Below, piece after piece: positions 17,805 through 25,458 of a stretch of DNA of 64,000 nucleotides. The stretch is from Bdellovibrionales bacterium GWA2_49_15 (GTDB lineage Bacteria; Bdellovibrionota; Bacteriovoracia; Bacteriovoracales; Bacteriovoracaceae): the NCBI GenBank assembly GCA_001769855.1, contig MEPP01000001.1, positions 350,982 through 414,981 on the forward strand. The letters are read 5' to 3'. The position numbers and the translations under genes were made by a program. The notes beneath the pieces were generated by a model that saw only the letters and a list, made by a program, of their open reading frames with translations, did not search any database and was not told the DNA's origin. Position 1 is the stretch's first letter; each line of letters begins with the position of its first letter.

Positions 17805-18713
17805 GTGGGTGCGCTCAAAATTATCTTTATCTGTGTTCTCTGGCTGAGTGCTCAGGAGGCCCGGTCCGGCCTGTTCGGCCATTCCTTGAGAAATAAGGCC
17901 GATTTTCCCAGCGACCGATCCTTTTCCTGGTCTGATGAAGTTCAAGGCATAACCCATGACGAGCAGAATTGGTTTATCTCGCAAATAAACGGGCTGTGGC
18001 GAATTCCCGCCGATCTGAATCTCAACACCTCTTTTTCCGGGAGGGAAAAAAGCTTAGGCGTTGCACGAGTGGAAATTCCCGCCGATTTACGGGCCCAGGG
18101 ATATTACCATATGGGCGATATTGATTATTACCAGGGCCATATTTACGTCCCGGTGGAAGGCCGTCATCGCCCCTTTAAACTTCTCAAAATTGACGCCGCC
18201 ACGATGGAGCTCAAAGGGGTGGCGAATTTTTGGCAGCAGCAAAAGCACGCTCCCTATGTTGCCATCAATCCCACCACTGGAATTCTCTACACCTCCGAGT
18301 TCACACCAAATAAGAAGGTCGGCCTCTATGGCTATAAAATGATCGACGATGAAAAAGGCTTTCGCCTTGAACATGCGCCGCGACTGGTGCTGAAAAATGC
18401 CAAAGGCGACAGGCCGGTCAAAGTCCATCGCATCCAGGGCGGAGAATTTGATCTTGAAACGCGAACTTTGTTCCTCGTGTCGGATCGGGTGGACGGGGGG
18501 ATCTTGGCCTTTGACATGGATACGGGAAATTTCAAGTACGCCCACTATGTCGATTATCGGCCCGGCTTTCCCAATTACGAAGAGCTGGAAGGCATCACCA
18601 TCTGGCGAAAGGCCGAGCACAAGACGGCGGGGGTTGAGGGCGCCATTCATGTCCTTATGCTTGACAATGACTTGAATGGCGATGACGTTTATCTAAAGCA
18701 TTATGACTTTTAG
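17805..18713 (+). CDS. Secreted beta-propeller-like protein of unknown function
   Basis: About 302 residues beginning with a signal peptide (MGALKIIFICVLWLSAQEA). The mature chain has repeating beta-strand patterns with regular GY/GD/DG turns (QGITHDEQNWFIS, HMGDIDYYQGHIYVPVEG, TGILYTSEF, ELEGITIW), typical of six-bladed propellers in secreted binding proteins. No catalytic motif stands out. GTG 17805 was chosen because GGGAG lies six bases upstream; an in-frame TTG at 17784 would add seven residues. It is divergent from the PAP2 gene and convergent with the cytochrome b gene. Confidence 0.65.
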   Translation: MGALKIIFICVLWLSAQEARSGLFGHSLRNKADFPSDRSFSWSDEVQGITHDEQNWFISQINGLWRIPADLNLNTSFSGREKSLGVARVEIPADLRAQGYYHMGDIDYYQGHIYVPVEGRHRPFKLLKIDAATMELKGVANFWQQQKHAPYVAINPTTGILYTSEFTPNKKVGLYGYKMIDDEKGFRLEHAPRLVLKNAKGDRPVKVHRIQGGEFDLETRTLFLVSDRVDGGILAFDMDTGNFKYAHYVDYRPGFPNYEELEGITIWRKAEHKTAGVEGAIHVLMLDNDLNGDDVYLKHYDF

Positions 18714-18725
18714 TCTTCTAATCTT

Positions 18726-19442
18726 TCAATCCAGGGATTCTTCGGGAAAGAGACGTGCGAATTCCAAAGTGTGCCTATGCTTCAATTCCTCTTTGGTAAT
18801 GTAGCCGGTAAAAATGGTCTTATCCATGGGAAAGACTTCGGGGGAAAAATGCGATCCATAGACATGCCAGATGAGCAATACCAGAAAGGCCAGCATCGCC
18901 TCATTGGTATGCGCCACCTTCGCGGCGGCAATAAACTGGCCGGGGAGAATCGCCGCCACTATACCGGGGTATAAAAGCATCAACCCCGTAAACACCATCA
19001 CCAGCCCGCCCAGAACAATTCCAATGTATTCAAATTTTTGGCGATAATCGAACTTAGGGTAGGCCGGCGCAGTGGAGCGCTTGCCCAAATAATATCCGAG
19101 CGTGGCGAAGACATCTCGAATATCACGGGTGGTGGGCAAGAGACTCAAGGTGAGCTTGTGGGCCAGGGTCCCGATGGCAATTCCTGCCAGATGCGCAAAG
19201 AGATGGAAGGAGAAAATCAGTCCGCTCACGCGATGAATGAGTCGTGCGCTATCCAACCCCCCGCACATGTTGAGGGCCCAGGCCGCCCAGCTCGTGTCGT
19301 AAAATTTTTGCGGAAAGCCCGTGAGCACAAGAATCACAAAGGTAAGAATCACCATAAGATGTTCGATGCGACGAAGGGGAGTAAAGCGTTCCACTTCAAA
19401 AGTTCCATCCTGCCGTTGTCTAATTTTAACTTTTGCTGTCAT
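18726..19442 (-). CDS. Membrane di-haem cytochrome b subunit
   Basis: A 238-residue integral membrane protein with four or five hydrophobic segments and histidines placed as haem ligands: RRIEHLMV in TM1, LIHRVSGLIFSFHLFAH in TM2-3, and VAHTNEAMLAFLVLLIWHVYGSHF in the last helix. This pattern belongs to the formate dehydrogenase gamma/cytochrome b561-like family, which moves electrons between the quinone pool and a periplasmic partner. The partner is almost certainly the nine-haem cytochrome encoded nine bases upstream. A good ribosome site (TAGGAG) precedes ATG 19442. Confidence 0.85.
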   Translation of the reverse strand: MTAKVKIRQRQDGTFEVERFTPLRRIEHLMVILTFVILVLTGFPQKFYDTSWAAWALNMCGGLDSARLIHRVSGLIFSFHLFAHLAGIAIGTLAHKLTLSLLPTTRDIRDVFATLGYYLGKRSTAPAYPKFDYRQKFEYIGIVLGGLVMVFTGLMLLYPGIVAAILPGQFIAAAKVAHTNEAMLAFLVLLIWHVYGSHFSPEVFPMDKTIFTGYITKEELKHRHTLEFARLFPEESLD

Positions 19443-19451
19443 AAAAATCTC

Positions 19452-20483
19452 CTATCGGCGTGTGCCGAGTCTCCAAAGGTGAAGTAAGATGTGAAGCACG
19501 AGTCCGAGAATAATAAGCGGAATCAAGATTCGATAGGCCCACTTCACGACCCAGACCGCGGGATACTTATCCAGCGACGGCCGGTAATGGGAAAGCCAGG
19601 AATCAGTAAAGGCCGCCGGCACCTGGGCGTGACAGCGCTGACAAGCTTTGAGAATATTCTGTCGCGCGATTCCACCCTTAAACGAAACGATATCGTGAAT
19701 GCCATGGCAATCCGTACACGTGGCAATCGGCCTTTTGGGGTCCCGGGCCTCCGCCGCATAGACTTTTGTCGAAGCTCCATGAAAATCTTCGAGATAGGTC
19801 GTGAGGACATTGGGATTCAAACCGTACCGCTTCATCTTATCTTCGTCGGCATGGCATTTGGCGCAGATCTGATAGGAGTTTAAATGAAACTTGCTTTTAT
19901 TGGGGTTTTCGATGGCATGGGCCCCATGGCAATCAGTGCAGACGGGCACATCCTCATTGTTTCCGGCCATGAATAATTTTCCGTGGACGGATTTTTTGTA
20001 AGTTTCAAAAACTTGATTGTGACAGCTACCACATCGCCCGTTAAGCGCGGCCCTGAGAGTTTTGGGACTTTTGATATTGTGTGAGCCGTGACAATCTACG
20101 CACGTGGGGGCCTCGCGCACCCCCGATTTGAGAACCTCGTAATGAATCCCATCCAGCATCCGCGTAAAATAGGCATAATGGCAACGCTGACACGTATTGC
20201 TTTGCTGTAAGGTGTAGTCACGGGCATCTGGGATTTTCTTTGGGCCATGGGGAACATCCGAGATATCGCGGTGACAGTCGGTGCAGGTCAGGATGCCACC
20301 ATGAACGGATTGGGCCCATTCCTCAGGATTGACGAAAACTTCCTTTCGACTGCCGTCTTGGAAGCGCAGGGACTCGCCCTTTTGCCCATGGCAGTCAAGG
20401 CAACCACCCGCCTCTTCACTCTGGCCACCTCCTCCGTAGGCCAGTGCGATGTTCAAGATAAGGATTAAGATCAGGTTAGTCAT
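19452..20483 (-). CDS. Nine-haem c-type cytochrome, membrane-anchored
   Basis: A 343-residue exported cytochrome with nine CxxCH motifs (CLDCH, CTDCH, CQRCH, CVDCH, CGSCH, CTDCH, CAKCH, CTDCH, CQRCH). It has an N-terminal signal sequence (NLILILILNIALAYG) and a C-terminal membrane helix (ILIPLIILGLVLHILLHLW). Repeated CHG.H spacing recalls the cytochrome c3/c554/DmsE group. It should carry electrons in the periplasm, fed by the cytochrome b encoded next. I chose ATG 20483 because AAGGTG lies six bases upstream; GTG 20492 is in frame. The terminal acceptor or donor is not visible; no catalytic subunit lies in the operon. Confidence 0.9.
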   Translation of the reverse strand: MTNLILILILNIALAYGGGGQSEEAGGCLDCHGQKGESLRFQDGSRKEVFVNPEEWAQSVHGGILTCTDCHRDISDVPHGPKKIPDARDYTLQQSNTCQRCHYAYFTRMLDGIHYEVLKSGVREAPTCVDCHGSHNIKSPKTLRAALNGRCGSCHNQVFETYKKSVHGKLFMAGNNEDVPVCTDCHGAHAIENPNKSKFHLNSYQICAKCHADEDKMKRYGLNPNVLTTYLEDFHGASTKVYAAEARDPKRPIATCTDCHGIHDIVSFKGGIARQNILKACQRCHAQVPAAFTDSWLSHYRPSLDKYPAVWVVKWAYRILIPLIILGLVLHILLHLWRLGTRR

Positions 20484-20507
20484 AATATTCACCTTTTAAA
20501 TTATTGG

Positions 20508-20882
20508 TTATTTTTTCTCAGGATTTTCTTTCTTTGAATCTTCCGCTTCCCTATTTTTTTTATTGAAATAGGCGATCGTAGGCTCCCACCGCATCACCAC
20601 CAAGTCAGCATGACGATGAAACATATTTTTGATCAGGTGCGCGACACTCTGGAGAAAAACGATGCCCACCATGGCAAGCACAATGACCGGAAAGGTCATC
20701 ACAAACACGCCGCCAAAAGCGGGAGAGAGAAGTAACATAAGCAGGACTGGTAACCTGATATAAGTCGCACCGGGAACACCCTCCAACGTTTCATCCTCGG
20801 CCCCAATGAAGCACATATCCATGGCCTTTGCGGAGATATAAAGTCCGTAGCTCACCTGCTCACCGCTCTTGTAATATTTCAT
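20508..20882 (-). CDS. Small membrane protein leading the cytochrome operon
   Basis: A 124-residue protein with two adjacent hydrophobic helices (about 40-85), an N-terminal YYKSGEQVSYGLYISAKAMD segment and a charged Lys/Glu-rich C-terminal tail. I do not recognise the family. ATG 20882 is preceded by GGGAGG, which rules against an in-frame codon at 20924. It is the first gene of a three-gene operon with the nine-haem cytochrome (24 bases downstream) and cytochrome b. It may be an assembly factor or an extra subunit of that electron-transfer complex (inference). Confidence 0.7.
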   Translation of the reverse strand: MKYYKSGEQVSYGLYISAKAMDMCFIGAEDETLEGVPGATYIRLPVLLMLLLSPAFGGVFVMTFPVIVLAMVGIVFLQSVAHLIKNMFHRHADLVVMRWEPTIAYFNKKNREAEDSKKENPEKK

Positions 20883-20922
20883 CTGTCGCCTCCCAAGGTT
20901 TAAAGTTCCTATCGATGAACTC

Positions 20923-20934
20923 ATCCTAAGGGAT
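20923..20934. promoter_or_regulatory. Short inverted repeat upstream of cytochrome operon
   Basis: ATCC-TAAG-GGAT forms an inverted repeat about 40 bases before the first gene of the cytochrome operon, in the divergent region shared with the M56-like peptidase gene. It is a possible binding site for the NarL-type regulator encoded nearby. It is short and could be chance. Confidence 0.25.
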
Positions 20935-21062
20935 TTTCAGAAGGTCCCATATCGGGCCTTGGACTGAGGACCCCTAGGTAAAAGTGCTGAGTTTGCGAAT
21001 TTCTTGGACTGAAATGATTGAATGGTTGGCCAAGAGACGGCGGCCCTGACAAAATTTTACCA

Positions 21063-21983
21063 ATGTTGCTGCTCATCTCTCTTCTATCGCATAATTTGAT
21101 CCAAAGCACTGTGGCCGGTGTTTGGGTTTTAGGTCTGCAACGTTTTTCCGGCCCCTTGCCTCCCCTCTTTTTGTCTCAGCTCCTTGGCATTTCACTCGTT
21201 CTGCCCGTGATCATCCCCGTGATGCAACTCTCCTGGCTGACCTCTCAGCACCCAGTATTATTTCGCATCAATCTTTGGATAGAGAGTTTTACCCGCTCCG
21301 GAATGGTAGGCCTTGGTCTTTTGGCATTACTGGTTTTGGGAACTGCCATGATTTTCATTGTTCAAGAATTTTTACCCATTTGGAAAATGCGCCGAGGGAG
21401 GATCACGGCTTCGCGAACCATAGATGAACGACTCACGAGGTCCTTTCTGCGGGTGAGTTCCAGATACGCGGCAAGTAAAAAGAACACCTGGCGCATTCAC
21501 TCCTGCCTGGCGCTTTGTCTGGAGGTGGAGACCTCCACCGCCGCGGTCAGTGGCTTTTTTAGACCGGTCCTGCTGGTATCCCGAAAGCTTATCGGGGAAC
21601 TGCGGGATGAGGAGTTGGATGCCGTGGTGGCGCATGAGTTGGCCCACCTCTACTATGGGGCCAATGGCATGCTGCTGATCCTATGGTGCTTCAGAAGTGT
21701 ACAGTGTTTGAGTCCGGCGTCCCTGGTGATTTTTAGAAATCTGATTGAGGCCCATGAGCAGGCCTGTGATAGTCTTGCAACTTGGATCATGGGCGATGCC
21801 CGCGCCCTCGAAGGGGTCCTGCTCAAGGTCCATGGCGAGACGGACTCCGCGCCCGGTGAAAAGATTTCCACCGCCAGGCGAATCCACGCTCTCCAGTTCG
21901 CCTCGCGCTCGGTCCCCATTTCACACATCCCAGGAGTCATTGCCACGATCGTACTAGGAGGTATCCTTTGGGCAATAAACTAA
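21063..21983 (+). CDS. M56/BlaR1-like membrane zinc peptidase
   Basis: About 306 residues with three N-terminal hydrophobic segments, then a cytoplasmic domain with the zinc-protease motif VVAHELAHLYYG, preceded by LRDEELDAV as in M48/M56 peptidases. EAHEQACDSLA, further on, supplies the third metal ligand. A final hydrophobic helix ends the protein. BlaR1-like relatives pair with BlaI-type repressors, but none is present here. It overlaps the next small membrane protein by 16 bases. The start is uncertain: ATG 21063 or an in-frame TTG at 21018, neither with a strong ribosome site. It is divergent from the cytochrome operon. Confidence 0.75.
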   Translation: MLLLISLLSHNLIQSTVAGVWVLGLQRFSGPLPPLFLSQLLGISLVLPVIIPVMQLSWLTSQHPVLFRINLWIESFTRSGMVGLGLLALLVLGTAMIFIVQEFLPIWKMRRGRITASRTIDERLTRSFLRVSSRYAASKKNTWRIHSCLALCLEVETSTAAVSGFFRPVLLVSRKLIGELRDEELDAVVAHELAHLYYGANGMLLILWCFRSVQCLSPASLVIFRNLIEAHEQACDSLATWIMGDARALEGVLLKVHGETDSAPGEKISTARRIHALQFASRSVPISHIPGVIATIVLGGILWAIN

Positions 21984-22411
21984 AGGCCTCTCTCTGGACC
22001 ATGCTCTTGGTGTCGGCACTTTTTATCATTGATCGAGGAGTGCAAGGTCCGCTCATTCAAACCGGATGGCTGAAGGCCGGCCAGCTCCGTGAAGTTCCTC
22101 CGAGTGCCGGAAAGCTTATAACTCCGCCTTACCTGCCAAACGCCGTGGTCTGGCCTCCTGGGCAGATTCTCTATCGCGCCATACCGACTCCCGGGTGGTG
22201 GCTTGGAAGCGAAAATCTTTGGCTGGGCCTTGGAGGCGCGCCGCTGCCGAACGCGCTGGCCCCCTACGCCGGATGCTTTGAAGAAAAATCCTCATGCCCG
22301 GAAGGATGGCATTTGCTGTCCACTCGCCTGTCCGACGGTCGGGTGATTTACGTGCTGACTAAAATCGACATGCTTGAGGCCAAGAGAATTCTAGAAGGAC
22401 TGAGACTGTGA
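21968..22411 (+). CDS. Small exported or membrane-anchored protein, unknown
   Basis: A 147-residue protein starting at TTG 21968, which is supported by a strong AGGAGG six bases upstream. A single hydrophobic segment (about 8-22) can act as anchor or signal. The rest is soluble, with Trp/Pro-rich patches (PGWWLGSENLWLGLGG) and two Cys (GCFEEKSSCPEG). No family is recognised. Overlap with the peptidase gene upstream suggests a functional pair. Its 3' end overlaps the convergent response-regulator gene by 21 bases. Confidence 0.65.
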   Translation: MGNKLKASLWTMLLVSALFIIDRGVQGPLIQTGWLKAGQLREVPPSAGKLITPPYLPNAVVWPPGQILYRAIPTPGWWLGSENLWLGLGGAPLPNALAPYAGCFEEKSSCPEGWHLLSTRLSDGRVIYVLTKIDMLEAKRILEGLRL

Positions 22412-23089
22412 TTCGCGCAATGGCATTTGGATCAATCCCATCTGGATCGCGAACTGTATGAGCTTGGAGCGATTGCGGATATCCAACTTATCCATAAGAT
22501 TCAATCGATGAGTCATGACCGTCTTGACCGATAACTCCAGCGAGTCGGCAATTTCCTTATTGCTGGCACCCTCGGCAACAAGCTTTAAGACTTGTCGCTC
22601 GCGGGGCGTGAGTCTGGTAAAAGATTCTTCCGTTGATTCGGCCGGAAGTTCTTTGTGGATGTCCAAGGCCTTTGAAACCAGCCCCGCCGCCATACTGGGT
22701 TCAATATACGTTCCCCCCGTCATAATGGCCCGAATCGCTGAAAGAAGTTCCTCGCCCCGGGCGGATTTTAAGATGTATCCATTGACTCCTGATTCCAGCA
22801 CCCGCCTCAGATAAATTGTTTCATTGAACTGAGTCAGGATAAGAATTTTAATAGGGTGGCCACGACGCCTCAGCTCGATCGTCGCCTCGAGCCCGCCCAT
22901 CACGGGCATCGAGAGGTCCAGCAGAAGAAAATCCGGCCGCAATTTTTCCACCAGCTCGATGGCCTCGCCCCCAGAGCTGGCCTCACCGACGACTTGAATT
23001 CGAGGATCAGACTGCTCCTCAAAAAAAGATTTCAAACCTACACGCAAAACCACGTGGTCATCGGCAAGGACCATTCTAATGGGATTCAT
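22391..23089 (-). CDS. NarL/FixJ-type response regulator
   Basis: A 232-residue two-component regulator. The receiver domain has the acidic pair Asp10-Asp11 (LADDHVV), the phospho-acceptor Asp58 (LLLDLSMPVMGG) and a Lys in YILKSARG. The C-terminal LuxR-type helix-turn-helix spans about 163-215 (LTPRERQVLKLVAEG, SNKEIADSLELSVKTVMTHR). It should activate or repress genes when phosphorylated by the kinase encoded just upstream, with which it shares a four-base ATGA overlap. The nearby haem-cytochrome operon is an obvious candidate target (inference). Confidence 0.93.
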   Translation of the reverse strand: MNPIRMVLADDHVVLRVGLKSFFEEQSDPRIQVVGEASSGGEAIELVEKLRPDFLLLDLSMPVMGGLEATIELRRRGHPIKILILTQFNETIYLRRVLESGVNGYILKSARGEELLSAIRAIMTGGTYIEPSMAAGLVSKALDIHKELPAESTEESFTRLTPRERQVLKLVAEGASNKEIADSLELSVKTVMTHRLNLMDKLDIRNRSKLIQFAIQMGLIQMPLRESQSQSF

Positions 23090-25341
23090 AATCTTTCCTC
23101 TAATGGGATGTTAACTTTTATTTCGGTTCCCTGTCCGAGAGTGGACTCGATTGTCAATCTTCCGCCGAGAAGCAAAGTTCGCTCCTCCATTCCTCTTAGA
23201 CCAAGCCCCCGTCCTTCAGGATTGAGTTCCTTTGCATGAATAAGCTTTGAATCAAAACCCTGGCCGTCATCTTCGATGGTCATCTCGAGATTGTTCTTAT
23301 CATAAATCACATTGACCAAGATGTTCGTTGCCTTGGCGTGAATGACCGTATTTTGGAGAGACTCTTGAAAGATGCGAAACAGCGTGACTGATTTTTCGTG
23401 CGCCAGCTTTTGCTCGGGGCCCTCAACGTTGAAAGTTCCCTGGATGTGGTGCTCGCGCTCCGTGCGCTCCAAATACCATTGTAGCGCCGGCAAAAAACCC
23501 ATCGTATCCAGCACGGCAGGACGCAAATCCACCAAGAGCTGGCGCACGGTAAGCAGCATCGAATGAGCATTTTCTTCCAAGCTCTTTATTTTTCCCTGCA
23601 AAGCCGGTGACTGTGATTTTTCCAGCCGTTCGATCGCCAGCCGATGGGCCGCCAGGTCTTGGGCGATAGTATCGTGCAGTTCCCGGGCGATTCTCCGCCG
23701 CTCTTCCTCCTGGGCCGCCAGCACGCGGTGAATAAACTCACGGGTCTGGTCACTTCGCTTGATTTCCTCTTCCTGAAGAAGACGGCTTGAGGCGCTTATG
23801 ATCAGATGATGGAGAAAGGTTTTGAGATGCCGTTCTTGAATCTCTTCGCGCTGAATATTGGCGAGCAGACAGGTGACCTCAATTCCGCCCGGCGAGCCGA
23901 GCCGACCGATCACTCCAATATGGGGTTCCTGGCAGCTCACCCGAATTTGACAAACGCCCGCAGAGTTCTTGTTAAAGAAACGATCTGTCTCCTCAAGAAT
24001 CGAATGCTGTTGCGAGCAAGACAGTCCCTTTTGCGCCGAAAAACTTTGAGCTTCGTGCCGGATAGCAATGGCCCCCTGAGCGGCCCCAAAAAAATTCAAC
24101 ATATGTTCCAGGCCTTGCACCGCCATCTCCTGGAGATCCATCTTTTGGGAGCTCAACTCGGCGATTGATTCCAGCGTCCCGATATGACGTTGGGTGATGT
24201 GCATCTCCGCATAGAGCGCCTCCTGATGGAGCTTAGCGCTGCTGAGGGATTCCGCCACCTGATTGCGCCAATGATCCAAAACTTTCGCCAGATTCCCGAT
24301 CTCGTCTTTTCCCAGGTGGGGAATAGGATAATGAGCATCGCCATTCTCAATCTCACCCACGGCGCGGGTAAGACGCCTGATGGGGCGAACCACACTATGA
24401 ACCGCCAGCGCGGTGAAAAAAAGATAGAGCAAAACGAAAGTGCCCCCCAAGGCCAGCAGCTTTTTTTTCAGCGAGAAAGCGGGGGCGAGCGCCTCATTTT
24501 CCAGCTGTCGTACAGCGATGCCTAACTTCAAAGAGGGCAAGGGACTGAAGGCCAGGATTTCGACTTTCCGATCTTTCTCGGGGGAGGCATGACAGGCATG
24601 GCATCGACCGCGAATTTCTTTCTTGGCATCAATGGCACTGCCGATGAGACTGCCGTGATCGGTAACATTATAGAGGTCCGCAGCTCTCGTGGCAGAAAGC
24701 ACCACTCCGTTGGTATCAACCAGCTGCAGAACCGAACTGGTTCCCGTTCGCGCGCCCTCAAATGAGGCCAGAAGATTCGAGGCGGCAGGATGAAATAATC
24801 CTCCGGCAAATCCAAAGAGTCGTTTGCTCACGTCGAAAATCGGCATGAGTAAGACTAAGATGCGCCGATCTCCAACGGGGAGGCGGATAAGATCAGAGGT
24901 TACCACTCCATGGGCCACTCTGGACTTGCCTGCAAGTTTCTTCAGGTCAACCTGCTCACGGATCTCCCCCAGAGTATCCGGCACCGTGGTGAGCACCTCA
25001 CCGTCTTTATCCAGGATAAAGGCACCCTCCCGAAATAATGTCGTCGGATAGATACTTCCTAAGGTTGTGCGCAAAAGTTGAACGTCATCATCAACAGGAG
25101 CCCGTCGCATAACGTCCAGGGCGGCACCGGCCATGCGCTCCAGATCGCGGTAGATGACGTGTTCGATATAGTTGCCTGTCGTTCGTGCCAGAGTGATTCG
25201 ATCATCAAGCAGCCGATCAACCGAATTGCTGACCATGACAACTGATTGCACGGCAATGGCACCAAGCAAACACCCACTCCCAATCAAGGTAAATAAAAAG
25301 GCACGAGTGTAAAGGCTGTGCTTGAATCGTGGTTTTTGCAT
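23086..25341 (-). CDS. NarX-like sensor histidine kinase with a periplasmic haem-c motif
   Basis: A 751-residue sensor kinase. TM1 is about 14-38, a periplasmic cache-like domain covers about 39-290, TM2 is about 294-318 and HAMP about 319-370. A GAF-like region (about 385-520) and a HisKA_3 domain with phospho-His556 (RELHDTIAQDL) follow, then an ATPase domain (DDGQGFD, GRGLGLRGMEER). The periplasmic domain contains CHACH at 247-251, a CxxCH haem-c attachment motif, so the sensor may itself bind a c-type haem and read redox state or a gas. It is translationally coupled to the response regulator. Its place next to the multihaem cytochrome operon fits control of respiration. Confidence 0.9.
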   Translation of the reverse strand: MQKPRFKHSLYTRAFLFTLIGSGCLLGAIAVQSVVMVSNSVDRLLDDRITLARTTGNYIEHVIYRDLERMAGAALDVMRRAPVDDDVQLLRTTLGSIYPTTLFREGAFILDKDGEVLTTVPDTLGEIREQVDLKKLAGKSRVAHGVVTSDLIRLPVGDRRILVLLMPIFDVSKRLFGFAGGLFHPAASNLLASFEGARTGTSSVLQLVDTNGVVLSATRAADLYNVTDHGSLIGSAIDAKKEIRGRCHACHASPEKDRKVEILAFSPLPSLKLGIAVRQLENEALAPAFSLKKKLLALGGTFVLLYLFFTALAVHSVVRPIRRLTRAVGEIENGDAHYPIPHLGKDEIGNLAKVLDHWRNQVAESLSSAKLHQEALYAEMHITQRHIGTLESIAELSSQKMDLQEMAVQGLEHMLNFFGAAQGAIAIRHEAQSFSAQKGLSCSQQHSILEETDRFFNKNSAGVCQIRVSCQEPHIGVIGRLGSPGGIEVTCLLANIQREEIQERHLKTFLHHLIISASSRLLQEEEIKRSDQTREFIHRVLAAQEEERRRIARELHDTIAQDLAAHRLAIERLEKSQSPALQGKIKSLEENAHSMLLTVRQLLVDLRPAVLDTMGFLPALQWYLERTEREHHIQGTFNVEGPEQKLAHEKSVTLFRIFQESLQNTVIHAKATNILVNVIYDKNNLEMTIEDDGQGFDSKLIHAKELNPEGRGLGLRGMEERTLLLGGRLTIESTLGQGTEIKVNIPLEERL

Positions 25342-25458
25342 ACTGGCAGGATGAGTGGCAAATTTTGAAATTACTATGACTTCCGCAGGAATGCCGAAAA
25401 TATCAGGTGCTTTTATGTCAAAATTCTAAAAAAAGGATAATACAAATTAGCTTCGTCG

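Noticed and set aside
25416..25421. TTGACA on the minus strand upstream of the sensor kinase gene as its -35 box
   Set aside because: A perfect hexamer, but there is no credible -10 box at 16-18 bases, so I did not list a promoter.
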